A stretch of 64,000 nt of DNA from the NCBI RefSeq assembly GCF_022200785.1, contig NZ_CP087585.1, positions 4,712,001-4,776,000 on the forward strand, given 5' to 3'. Positions within the stretch are counted from its first letter, which is position 1, and the number at the start of each line of letters is the position of its first letter. Under the pieces are notes generated by a model. That model was not told the origin of the DNA and made no database searches. It saw only the letters and a program-made list of their open reading frames with translations. The translations under genes were made by a program, and so were the position numbers. This document shows positions 15,678 through 24,905 of the stretch, one piece after another. This DNA is from Pedobacter mucosus (GTDB lineage: Bacteria > Bacteroidota > Bacteroidia > Sphingobacteriales > Sphingobacteriaceae).

Positions 15678-16292
15678 CTACTCTCCCAATTTAAAATCCT
15701 TATAGTAAAATTCTTTATCTTCATCAGTAATCTGGCGGATAACCCTACAAGGATTTCCTGCGGCGAAAACATTATCAGGAATACTTCTAGTAATAATACT
15801 TCCTGAACCAATTACCACATTTGAACCTATGGTTACACCTGGATTAATCACCACATTTCCGCCGATCCAAACGCTATTACCGATGGTTATTTCTTGTGCC
15901 CATTCATGTTCCATATCTCGCAAATGGGAATGTATTGGATGCCCAGCGGTATAAATGGAAACATTTGGTGCAATAAAAACACTATTTCCAATACTAACTT
16001 TTGCGCAATCTAAAATCACTAAATTAAAGTTTGCATAAAAATTATCTCCAATTTCGATATTATAACCATAATCACAACGGAAAGGTGGTTCTACATAAAA
16101 CATGCTTTCGGTTTTGCCAAACAAACCTTTTAATAAAGACTTTCTTTGTTTTATAAATTTTGGAGCGAGATTATTAAACTCAAAAGTGACTTCTCTGGCT
16201 TTTAATCTTTCTTTTGATAATTCTGCGTCACCGGCTTGGTAAGCTTTTCCAGCGAGCATTTTTTGTTTTTCAGTAAGTATGATGGGCTCCAT
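15678..16292 (-). CDS. Maltose/galactoside O-acetyltransferase-like protein
   Basis: The 204-aa protein is a left-handed beta-helix acetyltransferase of the LacA/Maa/NodL group. The opening KMLAGKAYQAGDAEL is the Mac domain, followed by FRCDYGYNIEIGDNFYANFNLVILD, the catalytic His region YTAGHPIHSHLRDMEHEWA, and hexapeptide repeats IGGNVVINPGVTIGSNVVIGSGSIITRSIP. It should transfer acetyl from acetyl-CoA to a sugar hydroxyl; the true acceptor is unknown. It is a single gene on the minus strand with no sugar operon nearby. Confidence 0.9.
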   Translation of the reverse strand: MEPIILTEKQKMLAGKAYQAGDAELSKERLKAREVTFEFNNLAPKFIKQRKSLLKGLFGKTESMFYVEPPFRCDYGYNIEIGDNFYANFNLVILDCAKVSIGNSVFIAPNVSIYTAGHPIHSHLRDMEHEWAQEITIGNSVWIGGNVVINPGVTIGSNVVIGSGSIITRSIPDNVFAAGNPCRVIRQITDEDKEFYYKDFKLGE

Positions 16293-16393
16293 GGATTATA
16301 ATTTATCTGGCTAATTTAATGAAGATTTAAAGATTTGCAAGTTCTGCAATGAGAGAAACAAACTTTAATAGCAGTAAAGCCTGAAATTAAATA

Positions 16394-16460
16394 AACCCGA
16401 TTGAAATGAAAAGCCTAAGCTTTTTCTGCTTGGCTTGTAATAAAAAGCGGGGCTATCGTA
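16394..16460 (+). repeat. Dispersed AAACCYGA-type element copy
   Basis: Begins AACCCGATTGAAATGAAAAG, carries an inner hairpin AAGCCTAAGC/GCTTGGCTT around CTTTTTCT, and runs into GCGGGGC, which also forms one arm of the next gene's terminator. The element end and the terminator are therefore fused. Confidence 0.55.
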
Positions 16461-16474
16461 ACCGATGCCCCGCT
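16446..16474 (-). terminator. Terminator of the cupin gene
   Basis: AGCGGGGC (16446-16453) pairs with GCCCCGCT (16467-16474), extended inside by ATCG/CGAT. On the minus strand it is followed by TTTTTATTA, 37 bases after the cupin stop. Confidence 0.75.
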
Positions 16475-16510
16475 GTATTTGCTTTTCAAATATTTATGAA
16501 AATTATATTA

Positions 16511-17389
16511 TTATGGTCTGCCCTTAGCTAAAGCATTTTCTGCAATTTGAACAGCTTTTTTCTCTCTCCAATTTGCATACTTCTCTTTAAATGTCATTTT
16601 AATCAAACTATCAATAGCGCCATGGGTAAATAAACTCCAAACGCTCGCAACTTTACGAGAAATAGATTGATCCCAGGCTCGCAAACTTAGCGAAAATGAA
16701 CCATCGAGATATTTCATCCAATGCCACATACCTGTTGGCATAAATAACGTATCGCCATGCTCCAAGAAAACTTCGTAGCCTTCAACTCCGTTTAAGGCTG
16801 GAAATTTTTTAAAATCTGGGTTTGCAACATCATAATCTTCCAAAGCATAAGTTGCATTTGGTAAGCAATACAACCTATCTTTCCATTTGTTATCAAAAAG
16901 AACGATGTGTTTTCTGCCTCCAAAATGTGTGTGGAAAATGTGCGGTAAATCGATATCGTAATGTAAAAAAGTTACCGAATTAGAACCACCAAAAAACATA
17001 GCTGGCATGCTTTCAATAAAACCACCCATTAAATCTTTAGGGATTTTTATATCATTAATTAAGCTTGGAACTTTTTTAAACAGGTTAAAAAAGAAAATTC
17101 TCAATTCAGTTGGTTCGCGTTTTATAAGGTCTAAATATTCTCCAAGTTTCATATGCGCAGTAGCCGCATTAATTGGTTTTGAAGGATCGGCTTTAGAATT
17201 ATCGTAAAGCGGCACTTCTAAATCGCCACCAATTTCTTTTAAATATTCAGCAGTCCATTTGTCTCTCGCAGGCCAATCTTTAGTTAGGCCCTTAATTACT
17301 AATGGACGTTTGGTTTTTAAATAGTTTTTTTTAAAATCTTCGGGAGTTATACTCTCAACGATATCTACTGGTTTTAAAATGAAACTCAT
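16511..17389 (-). CDS. Cupin_8 / JmjC-like Fe(II) 2-oxoglutarate oxygenase
   Basis: The 292-aa protein has the Cupin_8 layout: RPLVIKGLTKDWPA near residue 28, then the iron-binding HxD pair H143/D145 in FLHYDIDLPH, a lysine in GGRKHIVLF (K160) placed to hold 2-oxoglutarate, and the distal histidine H223 in PTGMWHWMKYLDG. This triad is that of FIH-type hydroxylases that modify proteins or small molecules. The substrate is unknown. It precedes a terminator and lies 134 bases after DUF3050 on the same strand, so the two may be co-transcribed. Oxygenase activity is inferred from the intact ligands. Confidence 0.87.
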   Translation of the reverse strand: MSFILKPVDIVESITPEDFKKNYLKTKRPLVIKGLTKDWPARDKWTAEYLKEIGGDLEVPLYDNSKADPSKPINAATAHMKLGEYLDLIKREPTELRIFFFNLFKKVPSLINDIKIPKDLMGGFIESMPAMFFGGSNSVTFLHYDIDLPHIFHTHFGGRKHIVLFDNKWKDRLYCLPNATYALEDYDVANPDFKKFPALNGVEGYEVFLEHGDTLFMPTGMWHWMKYLDGSFSLSLRAWDQSISRKVASVWSLFTHGAIDSLIKMTFKEKYANWREKKAVQIAENALAKGRP

Positions 17390-17523
17390 GCTTTTAAAAT
17401 AGGTTATTTATTTGCCTAACAACAAATGTGTAAATTTTATTTTATATAATAGATAATCGCCAGCAAATCTGATTAAAATTACTTAACACAAAATAAATAT
17501 ATAGTTAACAGCTTTAACTTATG

Positions 17524-18309
17524 CTATGCGTAAACTTTATTTTTTACGATTGCAGCATAAGCCGCATCCCATAAATCAATTCGTTTTTGCAAAGCCATCT
17601 TCGCGGTTTCTTCTGCCTCAGCCCAAAAATCTTCACTTTTATTGCAAAGTTTCTCAGTCATGGAAAGCGCCAAATGACTATGATGATCTCCATCAACTTC
17701 AATATGGCGTTCTAAGTAGTATTTAAAATTAGAAACCTGATCGGGTTGTGCACTGTTCAAATCTTTTACCATGCTAATAAACATGTTCGGAATTAAATCT
17801 TCTCGTCCGAAGGTAAAACTTGCAGCCTGCAAATGTGTTTTACCACTATTTATGGTTTCAAAAGTGGCGCTAACAAAATTTTGTGCCGCTTCCGGAACTT
17901 CAGCCAATTCAAAAGCCATTTGTAAATCTCTACCTTTTTTTAAGGAATGCAGAAAATTAGTAATCGGTTTAATGTTTGCACCACACTGCTGCATCGCATC
18001 TAAATACATTTCGAAATGACTTTTAATCATGCCATTTGCATCAACATCAGCTTCCTCACCAGCTACTATATCATTAATTAATTGTCGGGTTACTGCATCA
18101 CCAACAGGGAACCAAGGTAACGTTGTGCAGGTTAAATTAATTTGTAATGATTTAAGTAACGACATAAAATCCCAAACGGCAAAAATATGATGTTCCATAA
18201 AAATCTGTAAGTCTTCCAACTCACTTATCGCAGCATAAACTTTATGGTTTACAATCTGTTGCCTTAAAGGTTCTATATTATTTTGAATGTTTTTAATATT
18301 GGGATGCAT
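17524..18309 (-). CDS. DUF3050 protein, helical heme-oxygenase-like
   Basis: I recognise the 261-aa sequence as the DUF3050 family. It is nearly all helical and has clustered potential metal ligands: E39-H40-H41 (FMEHHIFAVWDF), H98 and E100 (SHFEMYLD), and E200, H202, E204, D208, H209, H210, H212 (YLERHIEVDGDHHSH). Such spacing is reminiscent of heme-oxygenase-like diiron enzymes, but no function is established for the family as far as I know. Length is normal and the start is the ATG at 18309. The neighbouring cupin is also a likely iron enzyme on the same strand. Confidence 0.85.
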   Translation of the reverse strand: MHPNIKNIQNNIEPLRQQIVNHKVYAAISELEDLQIFMEHHIFAVWDFMSLLKSLQINLTCTTLPWFPVGDAVTRQLINDIVAGEEADVDANGMIKSHFEMYLDAMQQCGANIKPITNFLHSLKKGRDLQMAFELAEVPEAAQNFVSATFETINSGKTHLQAASFTFGREDLIPNMFISMVKDLNSAQPDQVSNFKYYLERHIEVDGDHHSHLALSMTEKLCNKSEDFWAEAEETAKMALQKRIDLWDAAYAAIVKNKVYA

Positions 18310-18444
18310 CTTATTTTTGTTCTAATATGTAGCTGACCAGCCAACTGCATACTGCTAAATCTTCGTCAAAATTAAAGCAAATTCACAGCTTTTACTACGA
18401 ATTGTAAATCATGAAAAAAAACTGACAATAGCTATATAACAAAA

Positions 18445-18474
18445 AAACGTTCTTGCAAAATTGCAAGAACGTTT
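18445..18474 (-). terminator. Terminator after the fasciclin gene
   Basis: AAACGTTCTTGCAA (18445-18458) and TTGCAAGAACGTTT (18461-18474) form a 14-bp stem with a 2-base gap; on the minus strand a T-run follows. Confidence 0.88.
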
Positions 18475-18501
18475 AGCGTTAAATAATAAGATTTGTTAAT
18501 A

Positions 18502-19053
18502 TTATTTTGGCATTAAAACCGTATCAATTACGTGGATTACACCGTTAGATTGATTTACATCAGCAATCGTTACTGTACTCATGCCACCTTTAGCATCAGT
18601 TAACATTAATTTTTTGCCCATCATGTGTGCAGTAAGTTTTTCACCTTCTACAGTTGTTAATTCTGCTTTACCACCGCCAGCTTTAATTGCTGCAGCAATA
18701 GCTTTGCTATCCATTTTACCAGCAACAACATGGTAAGTTAAAATTTTAGTAAGTGTTGCTTTGTTTTCTGGTTTAACTAAAGTTTCAACAGTTCCTTTAG
18801 GTAATTTATCGAAAGCAGCATTTGTTGGAGCGAAAACGGTAAATGGTCCAGCGCTTTTTAAAGTTTCTACCAAGCCAGCAGCTTTAACAGCAGCAACTAA
18901 TGTAGTGTGATCTTTAGAGTTTACAGCGTTATCTACGATGTCTTTATTAGCATACATTGCAGCACCACCAACCATTGGATTTTTTTGAGCGTAAACTTGA
19001 GTTGTAAGTGCCATAGTTACTACAGCAATTGCAGATAAGATTAATTTTTTCAT
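18502..19053 (-). CDS. Secreted fasciclin-domain protein
   Basis: The 183-aa protein has a signal peptide (about 1-22, ending QVYAQ) and one FAS1 domain (about 45-182) with the two family signatures: GPFTVFAPTNAAFDKLP and the closing NGVIHVIDTVLMPK. FAS1 domains mediate adhesion between cells or to matrix; single-domain secreted forms are common in Bacteroidota. It has its own strong terminator and lies alone between unrelated genes. Specific partner unknown. Confidence 0.93.
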   Translation of the reverse strand: MKKLILSAIAVVTMALTTQVYAQKNPMVGGAAMYANKDIVDNAVNSKDHTTLVAAVKAAGLVETLKSAGPFTVFAPTNAAFDKLPKGTVETLVKPENKATLTKILTYHVVAGKMDSKAIAAAIKAGGGKAELTTVEGEKLTAHMMGKKLMLTDAKGGMSTVTIADVNQSNGVIHVIDTVLMPK

Positions 19054-19450
19054 TGTTATTTTAATTAAGTTTTGTTATTTGATTGCATTTACGACAGCAT
19101 GTAGACGCTTGGATGTTTTGAAAACCGATTAATGTTTAACTATCTGATATATAAGTTATTAAAATGAATATTTTTAATTTGGAAAACAATGGAAGAAGCG
19201 GGTGGAGGAATGCAATCCGTTTTTCCGCTAAATCTTTTTTGCAGGAAAAGCAAAAAAGTATACCGCTTCAATACGGTTTAATAACAAAAGCTTATGGCGC
19301 TTTAACGCCGTTCTAAAAACTCAATTGCACAAAAAAATCAATTTGATATTTTCAACTTACTATCTAGATTAAGGATGAAATTACGGCAAATAATAAGTTA
19401 AAGGTTTTTCTAGTTATTTTTAAACCTACTTTATTTAAGGAAGATAAAGT
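19054..19450. repeat. Intergenic region with a variant dispersed element
   Basis: No gene seen. On the minus strand at about 19217-19279 lies a variant of the dispersed element: it opens AAACCGTATTGAAGCGG, has a hairpin CTTTTTTGC/GCAAAAAAG (arms at 19250-19258 and 19234-19242), and ends AGCGGAAAAACGGATTGCA. A small hairpin GGCGCTTTAACGCC follows near 19295-19308. The remainder is AT-rich. Confidence 0.5.
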
Positions 19451-20233
19451 TTAAGTAACCTTCGCCTGCCTAATTTTTTTGGAGAATAAGTTTGGAAAAA
19501 AACGTTTTAAAAGAACAGCTTTAGTTTCCTTTCCGCCAATATAAACTTCTTCTTTTTTGTTTTTAATAGCTTTAACAATTTCAATAGCACAAGTTTCAGC
19601 ACTCATTCCATTGCTTTGTGCATCATCCATTATACCCTGTCCGGTTCCGCTTGCGGTTAAAGCATTTATAGAAACATTTGTTTTGATAAATCCTGGGCAA
19701 ACAATGGTAATATTTATGTTTTGATCGTATACTTCAGATCGTAATGAATCAAAATAACCATGTAAAGCGTGTTTTGATGCCGAATATGCGGAACGTAATT
19801 TTGTTCCAAATTTACCAACTAAACTGCTGATCACTATAATTTGTCCGCCACCGTTAGCAATCATAAGCGGTAATACCGCTTTACTTAAAATTACGGTACC
19901 CCAGAAATTAGTATTTATAATTTTTTGTTCAATTTCTAAGCTGGTTTCTAGAGCCAAACCACGCTGACTAATTCCTCCGCAATTGACCAATAAATCAATT
20001 TTCCCGAAAATTTTAATTGCATCTTCAGCCTTGCTTTTAAGAATTTCAGTTTCACTTAAATCGAAAGGTAAAACATGTACGTTAAAAGAATTCTGACAAT
20101 TTGCCTTTACCCTAAAAAGTTCGTCGCGGTTTCGTCCCGAGATTATTAACTTATCTCCAGCTTTAAAATACTGATATACTAAGGCTTCGCCAATTCCTGA
20201 TGATGCGCCTGTAATCCAAACAATTTTCGACAT
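19451..20233 (-). CDS. Short-chain dehydrogenase/reductase
   Basis: The 260-aa protein is a classical SDR: cofactor loop TGASSGIGEAL (8-18), the NCGGISQRG motif near 84 in place of NNAG, a catalytic Ser in VISSLVG (136/137), and Y150-x3-K154 (YSASK). The absence of an acidic residue after the second strand (ISGRNRDEL instead) suggests NADPH. The C-terminus is basic. The family covers many substrates and none can be assigned. It lies 93 bases after hemW on the same strand. Confidence 0.92.
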   Translation of the reverse strand: MSKIVWITGASSGIGEALVYQYFKAGDKLIISGRNRDELFRVKANCQNSFNVHVLPFDLSETEILKSKAEDAIKIFGKIDLLVNCGGISQRGLALETSLEIEQKIINTNFWGTVILSKAVLPLMIANGGGQIIVISSLVGKFGTKLRSAYSASKHALHGYFDSLRSEVYDQNINITIVCPGFIKTNVSINALTASGTGQGIMDDAQSNGMSAETCAIEIVKAIKNKKEEVYIGGKETKAVLLKRFFPNLFSKKIRQAKVT

Positions 20234-20326
20234 AGATTTTAATTATTGATTAATAGAATTTTGAAATGATTGAATGTTTATAAATCCAATACGCTTGCAA
20301 TTCTATTCCTTCACTTGTTCTCTAAT

Positions 20327-21460
20327 TCAATATTCATTAACTATAAACAGCTCTGAAGCAATGTGATCAGCAAATAATTTACCGCTTTGATTGAGCTTTA
20401 TTTTATCATCACCTAAAATAAACCAATCTTTATCCTCAAAGTTCTTTAGGTTATATTTAGTTTCTTCTAAAAAATCTTCACCAAAATCAGCTTTTATTTT
20501 ATTTAAATCTATGCCCCACATGGTCCGCAAAGCGGTCATCACATATTCGTTAAACCGATCATTTAAACTTAATACTTCTACAATTTCTGGGAGCTTATTT
20601 TTCTCTAAACTTTCCATATACAATGCATTATTTGCAGGATTCATATATCGATTTTGTCCGTCAAAACCATGTGCAGACGGACCAATTCCAATATAATTTA
20701 TACCTTTCCAATAGTTGGTGTTATGAACGGCATAACAATTTGGCTTGGCAAAATTAGAAATTTCATAGTGCTCAAAACCACCAGAAATTAACTTTTCCAT
20801 CAAAATAACAAACTGTGCTGCACTTTGATTATCACTAACTGGAGTTTGTTTTTTTTCTTTTATGGCATGCGCTAGCGCTGTTCGTGGCTCTACCGTTAAT
20901 GCATAGGCAGAAATATGCGGAACCTTTAATTCAATAGCTTTTTCTATGTTATTAAGCCATTTTACATCAGTAAGTAAAGGATAGCCATAAATTAAATCAA
21001 GCGTTAAATTTTCAAAACCTGCATCCTGACTTCTTTTAATACTGTTTTCAGCTTCTTCGGCATTATGGGCACGATTCATCCAAATTAAATCTTCATTATA
21101 AAAAGATTGAATGCCAACACTAAATCTGTTTACTGGTAAATGCTTCAATTCTTTTAACTTTTGATTTGTTAAATCATCAGGATTAGTTTCGATCGTTATT
21201 TCTGCATTTGCGTCAACAGAAAAAGTATGATTTATAGTATCAAATATTTTTTGAAGTGCTGCCTGAGAAAGAATAGAGGGGGTTCCACCACCAAAATAGA
21301 TGCTTCCAACTTGTCCATTAATTCGATCTTTTTTGAATTTAATTTCTTTGCAAATGGCATCAACCATTTCATCAGCATACTTTAAAGAGGTGCTAAAATG
21401 GAAATCACAATAGTGACAAGCCTTTTTACAAAATGGAATATGGATGTAGATACCGGACAT
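20327..21460 (-). CDS. hemW: Radical SAM heme protein HemW
   Basis: HemW is related to oxygen-independent coproporphyrinogen oxidase but is thought to act as a heme chaperone. The 377-aa chain has the radical-SAM cluster motif C11-x3-C15-x2-C18 in PFCKKACHYCDFHF, GSIYFGGGTPS, ETNPDDLT, RFSVGIQSF, and the HemW-type C-terminal wing. The PFCxxxCxYCDF form without the extra HemN N-terminal residues favours HemW over true HemN. It is divergent from the DUF4271 gene, which is followed by a hemD-like gene. Confidence 0.93.
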   Translation of the reverse strand: MSGIYIHIPFCKKACHYCDFHFSTSLKYADEMVDAICKEIKFKKDRINGQVGSIYFGGGTPSILSQAALQKIFDTINHTFSVDANAEITIETNPDDLTNQKLKELKHLPVNRFSVGIQSFYNEDLIWMNRAHNAEEAENSIKRSQDAGFENLTLDLIYGYPLLTDVKWLNNIEKAIELKVPHISAYALTVEPRTALAHAIKEKKQTPVSDNQSAAQFVILMEKLISGGFEHYEISNFAKPNCYAVHNTNYWKGINYIGIGPSAHGFDGQNRYMNPANNALYMESLEKNKLPEIVEVLSLNDRFNEYVMTALRTMWGIDLNKIKADFGEDFLEETKYNLKNFEDKDWFILGDDKIKLNQSGKLFADHIASELFIVNEY

Positions 21461-21525
21461 TAGCGCAAAGATACACCATATTCTAAAGCCAAGTATTTTC
21501 TTTAGGTAAACAATGATTAATCGAT

Positions 21526-21533
21526 TACTTTTG
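21526..21533 (+). promoter_or_regulatory. Candidate -7 element of the DUF4271 gene
   Basis: TACTTTTG, a perfect TAnnTTTG match, 20 bases before the ATG at 21554. The -33 region is weak (TTTC near 21498). Confidence 0.5.
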
Positions 21534-21553
21534 CAGAATATTTTGAATAAAGC

Positions 21554-22531
21554 ATGCGGAAGTTAATTTTGATTTTATTTGCATTATTATCCACTGCAAA
21601 TTTTCTTGTGGCACAGCAAATTCCCGTAAAAATAGATTCTGTTATCGCTGTTCAACCGCAATACAAACGTTTCAGACTTGATTCAGCGGCACTTGCTAAA
21701 CAGAAATTCGTAACAGATTCCATCATTCATCATACGTGGGTGTTACCAGCAAATTCCATAAATCAAAAAGCCTTTTTAGATAGCGTTGAAAAAGAATTTC
21801 TTTTTACAAAGTTGGATTTAAGGGCTTGGCAGAAAAAGTATCAGGCTTTAAAAAAGAAAGTAAATCCTTATCAACTCGGTAATAAAATCCCTAAAGGAAA
21901 TGTAGGTTTGTTGGGCTTTATATTCTTAATGTTGGTTGTGTTTGCTGTTTTAAAAACGGCTTTTTCCAAACAATTATCTGCAATCGTTCAGTCTTTTTTT
22001 AGTAACCGCATTTTAAATAATATTAATAAAGAAGATAATTTATTTAGTTCTTGGCCATTTCTTTTACTTTTTATCCAGTTTGGTTTCATTTTAGGAATGT
22101 TCTTTTTTTTAGTGGCGCAATATTATGATATGTACCAGGCAAAGGATGGGTTTAAGTTTTTCTTCTCCATATCGCTTACCATAATTATCTTTTATGCGCT
22201 TAAATTAATCATTTTACGATTTTTAGGTTATGTATTTAATATGCAAAAACCAGTAGGGGAATACATTTCAATTTTATACCTAAGCTACTTTAATGCATCA
22301 TTACTTTTTATCCCACTTGTTGTGGCATTTGCTTTGTCGCCCTTAAAATACGGACCTATTTATATTACCTTAGCTTACCTACTTTTAGGCTTAATATTTG
22401 CGTTTCAATTACTTAGAGCAGGGGTTACCATACTTTCTAATAATAAGTTTTCAATAATGCATTTATTTCTGTACTTTTGCGCCCTCGAAATATGTCCTGT
22501 TTTGATACTTATAAAAACAATAGGATTATAG
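21554..22531 (+). CDS. DUF4271 integral membrane protein
   Basis: The 325-aa product has a signal peptide-like start (MRKLILILFALLSTANFLVAQ), a periplasmic stretch to about residue 115, and several membrane helices from about 118 to 325, with an aromatic-rich ILYLSYFNASLLFIPLVVAF segment split across two helices. I recognise this as DUF4271, a Bacteroidota-specific family found beside a uroporphyrinogen-III synthase gene, as here (14-base gap). No function is established. The conserved pairing hints at heme or membrane biology, but that is inference. Confidence 0.8.
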   Translation: MRKLILILFALLSTANFLVAQQIPVKIDSVIAVQPQYKRFRLDSAALAKQKFVTDSIIHHTWVLPANSINQKAFLDSVEKEFLFTKLDLRAWQKKYQALKKKVNPYQLGNKIPKGNVGLLGFIFLMLVVFAVLKTAFSKQLSAIVQSFFSNRILNNINKEDNLFSSWPFLLLFIQFGFILGMFFFLVAQYYDMYQAKDGFKFFFSISLTIIIFYALKLIILRFLGYVFNMQKPVGEYISILYLSYFNASLLFIPLVVAFALSPLKYGPIYITLAYLLLGLIFAFQLLRAGVTILSNNKFSIMHLFLYFCALEICPVLILIKTIGL

Positions 22532-22545
22532 CTAGAATACAGAAA

Positions 22546-23316
22546 ATGCAAGAAAACAACGACTCACGAATGCGCAAAGTAAAAAGTATTTTGGTTACTT
22601 TGCCAAAGCCTGAAGCAGACAAATCCCCTTATTATGACATGGCCAAAAAGCTCAATCTAAAGGTTGATTTTAGGTCGTTCATACATGTTGAGGGCGTTGC
22701 TGCAAGGGATTTTAGAAAAGATAAAATTAACCTGGGAGATTTTACTTCCGTTATTTTTACAAGCAGAAATGCGGCAGATCACTTCTTTCGAATCTGTGAA
22801 GAAATGAGATATGACGTGCCTGCGGAAATGAAATATTTCTGTCTGTCTGAGACTATAGCACTATACTTGCAAAAATACATTCAGTATCGTAAACGTAAGA
22901 TCTTTTTTGGAAAACAAACTGCGTCAGATCTTGCAGAAGTATTAAAAAAACATGCGAACGAGAAGTTTTTATACCCATGTTCTGATGTTGCAACTGAAGA
23001 TACAATGAAGTTTCTTGAAAAAAGTGGATACGATTTTACACCAGCAGTTTTATTCAAAACTGTAGTAAGCGATCTTTCTGATCTTGCGGAAGTTTTTTAT
23101 GATGTAATCGCTTTTTTTAGTCCTTCTAGCATACAATCTCTGTTTAAAAACTTTCCTAACTTCCAACAAAATAATACACGAATTGCAGCGTTTGGCACCA
23201 ATACCAGTAAGGCTTGTACAGACATGAATTTGATTGTTGATATAGCTGCACCAACACCTGGTGTACCCTCAATGACTATGGCTATTGAGAACTATATTAA
23301 GGGATCTAATAAATAA
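22546..23316 (+). CDS. hemD: Uroporphyrinogen-III synthase
   Basis: HemD closes hydroxymethylbilane with D-ring inversion. The 256-aa protein has the two-lobe family pattern: LVTLPKPEADKSPYYDMAKK at the start, IFTSRNAADHFF, KYFCLSETIALYL, the second lobe FLYPCSDVATEDTMKFLE, VIAFFSPSSIQSLF and a final IAAFGTNTSKACTDM with TPGVPSMTMAIENYI. HemD is weakly conserved, so this rests on the combined pattern. The start at ATG 22546 is preferred; a longer frame from 22477 overlaps the previous gene and adds unconserved residues, and ATG 22570 is also possible. Confidence 0.83.
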   Translation: MQENNDSRMRKVKSILVTLPKPEADKSPYYDMAKKLNLKVDFRSFIHVEGVAARDFRKDKINLGDFTSVIFTSRNAADHFFRICEEMRYDVPAEMKYFCLSETIALYLQKYIQYRKRKIFFGKQTASDLAEVLKKHANEKFLYPCSDVATEDTMKFLEKSGYDFTPAVLFKTVVSDLSDLAEVFYDVIAFFSPSSIQSLFKNFPNFQQNNTRIAAFGTNTSKACTDMNLIVDIAAPTPGVPSMTMAIENYIKGSNK

Positions 23317-23538
23317 TACACTCAATAATTTTTTCTAAGTCACACAATAAAATCGTAACTTTACTGTTATAAGAGAGTTATAACCATTTGGTGTAGCGAT
23401 TCTTAGCTGTTAAATAGCTATAAATCAAGTTTTTACGCTATAAATCATTGTTTTGAAATAAAATATTTGCAAATGTTAATAATTTCAATGATTTTTGATA
23501 AAATTCTCCCTAATCGCGTTACGCACATTGTATAAACT
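23317..23538. other. gldK upstream region
   Basis: 222 bases without a gene. It contains a small inverted repeat TTATAAGAGAGTTATAA and the sequence AATATTTG near 23463, a seven-of-eight match to the -7 element without a well placed -33. The gldKLMN promoter probably lies here but I cannot place it firmly. Confidence 0.4.
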
Positions 23539-24867
23539 ATGAAGAAAATCTACCTATTAGCTATTATGGGTATAACTGTATTATTGGCGAGTTGCGGTCA
23601 TGGTGGCCAAGGTGAGTTGATTGGTGCATATAACCGAAAGTTCAAAAATAATCGAATTCCATTGGGGATGGTTTATATACCACCAGGACATACGCCGCTT
23701 GGTGGATCAGATGAAGATATTACCTTTTCTCAAAATGCACCTAGTAGAATGACTACTATTAGTGCGTTTTTTATGGATCAAACAGAAATTTCTAACGCAG
23801 AATATCGTCAATTTACCAATTGGGTACGTGATTCTATTGCTATTGCAATGATGGGAAACCCTCAAAAGTTTATGATTACGCCTAGAGGAAATGCCGCTGC
23901 AGCAGCACTTGGTGGAGAAAAGTACATAAATTGGAAGGCTGTTGGAACAAATGGTGCAAACATTTGGCGTAATAGGGGAAGAAATGGTGCAGGTGCTGAG
24001 GCTAGCCAGTTAGACGGAATGTATTATTCTGGTCTTGATGCACTTCCAGGTAGAAAGGAATTTGATGTTCGTAAATATGAATATGTTTATGCAGAACTTA
24101 ATATGGATAAAGCGGCTTTAGGTCATAAAAATCCAAATAGCAAACGTCAAGATTATATAGATCGTTTTAATATCGCGATTTATCCAGATACAATGGTTTG
24201 GAAAACAGACTATTCTTATTCGCAAAATGATCCAATGGTACGTGGTTATTACAATCACCCATCTTATGATGATTATCCTGTAGTTGGTGTAAGTTGGGAG
24301 CAAGCTAAAGCTTTCTCACATTGGAGAACAAGATTGTATGATGGGGTTGCAACAGCCAGAAAATTACCTCAAAATTCTAGATTAGATTATAGATTGCCAG
24401 CTGAAACTGAATTTGAATATGCTGCTAGAGGTGGAAATACTAAAACTAAATATCCATGGGGCGGTCCTTACATTAGAAATACTAAAGGATGTTTGCAAGC
24501 TAATTTTAAACCAGGTCGTGGAGATTATTCAAGCGATGGCGGAATTTATACGGTAGGCGTGAGGTCATATTTCCCGAATGATTACGGATTATATAATATG
24601 GCAGGGAATGTGTCTGAATGGACCTTAACCTCATATAATAAAGGTGCGAGTCCGCTTTTGCACGATTTAAATCCAAACTTTACTTACGATGCTAGTGCAA
24701 CAGATAGTAAATATAAAAAGCGTAAAGTTGTAAAAGGTGGCTCTTGGAAAGATACTGGTTACTTCCTTCAAAATGCAGTATCAACATACGAATATCAAGA
24801 TACCCAAAGATCTTACATAGGATTTAGATGCGTTTCATCTTATCCTGGCACAGACTTAAGAAATTAA
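23539..24867 (+). CDS. gldK: Gliding motility / type IX secretion lipoprotein GldK (PorK)
   Basis: GldK forms the periplasmic ring of the type IX secretion system together with GldN. The 442-aa protein has a lipoprotein signal (LLASC at about 15-19) and a formylglycine-generating-enzyme-like domain (about 40-438): GMVYIPPGHTPLGGSDED, FFMDQTEISNAEYRQF, PVVGVSWEQAKAFSHW, LPAETEFEYAARGG, YNMAGNVSEWT and GFRCVSSYPG. In GldK this fold is structural, not catalytic. It is the first gene of gldK-L-M-N; the spacing to gldL is 38 bases. Identification is firm because the next three genes follow the canonical order. Confidence 0.96.
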   Translation: MKKIYLLAIMGITVLLASCGHGGQGELIGAYNRKFKNNRIPLGMVYIPPGHTPLGGSDEDITFSQNAPSRMTTISAFFMDQTEISNAEYRQFTNWVRDSIAIAMMGNPQKFMITPRGNAAAAALGGEKYINWKAVGTNGANIWRNRGRNGAGAEASQLDGMYYSGLDALPGRKEFDVRKYEYVYAELNMDKAALGHKNPNSKRQDYIDRFNIAIYPDTMVWKTDYSYSQNDPMVRGYYNHPSYDDYPVVGVSWEQAKAFSHWRTRLYDGVATARKLPQNSRLDYRLPAETEFEYAARGGNTKTKYPWGGPYIRNTKGCLQANFKPGRGDYSSDGGIYTVGVRSYFPNDYGLYNMAGNVSEWTLTSYNKGASPLLHDLNPNFTYDASATDSKYKKRKVVKGGSWKDTGYFLQNAVSTYEYQDTQRSYIGFRCVSSYPGTDLRN

Positions 24868-24905
24868 ACCTAACAAACTAAAAAATAAGCAAACATTAAA
24901 ATTTT

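Noticed and set aside
23440..23475. A gldK promoter at AATATTTG
   Set aside because: Only seven of eight -7 bases match and no TTG lies at 18-22 bases upstream; noted only as a weak candidate.
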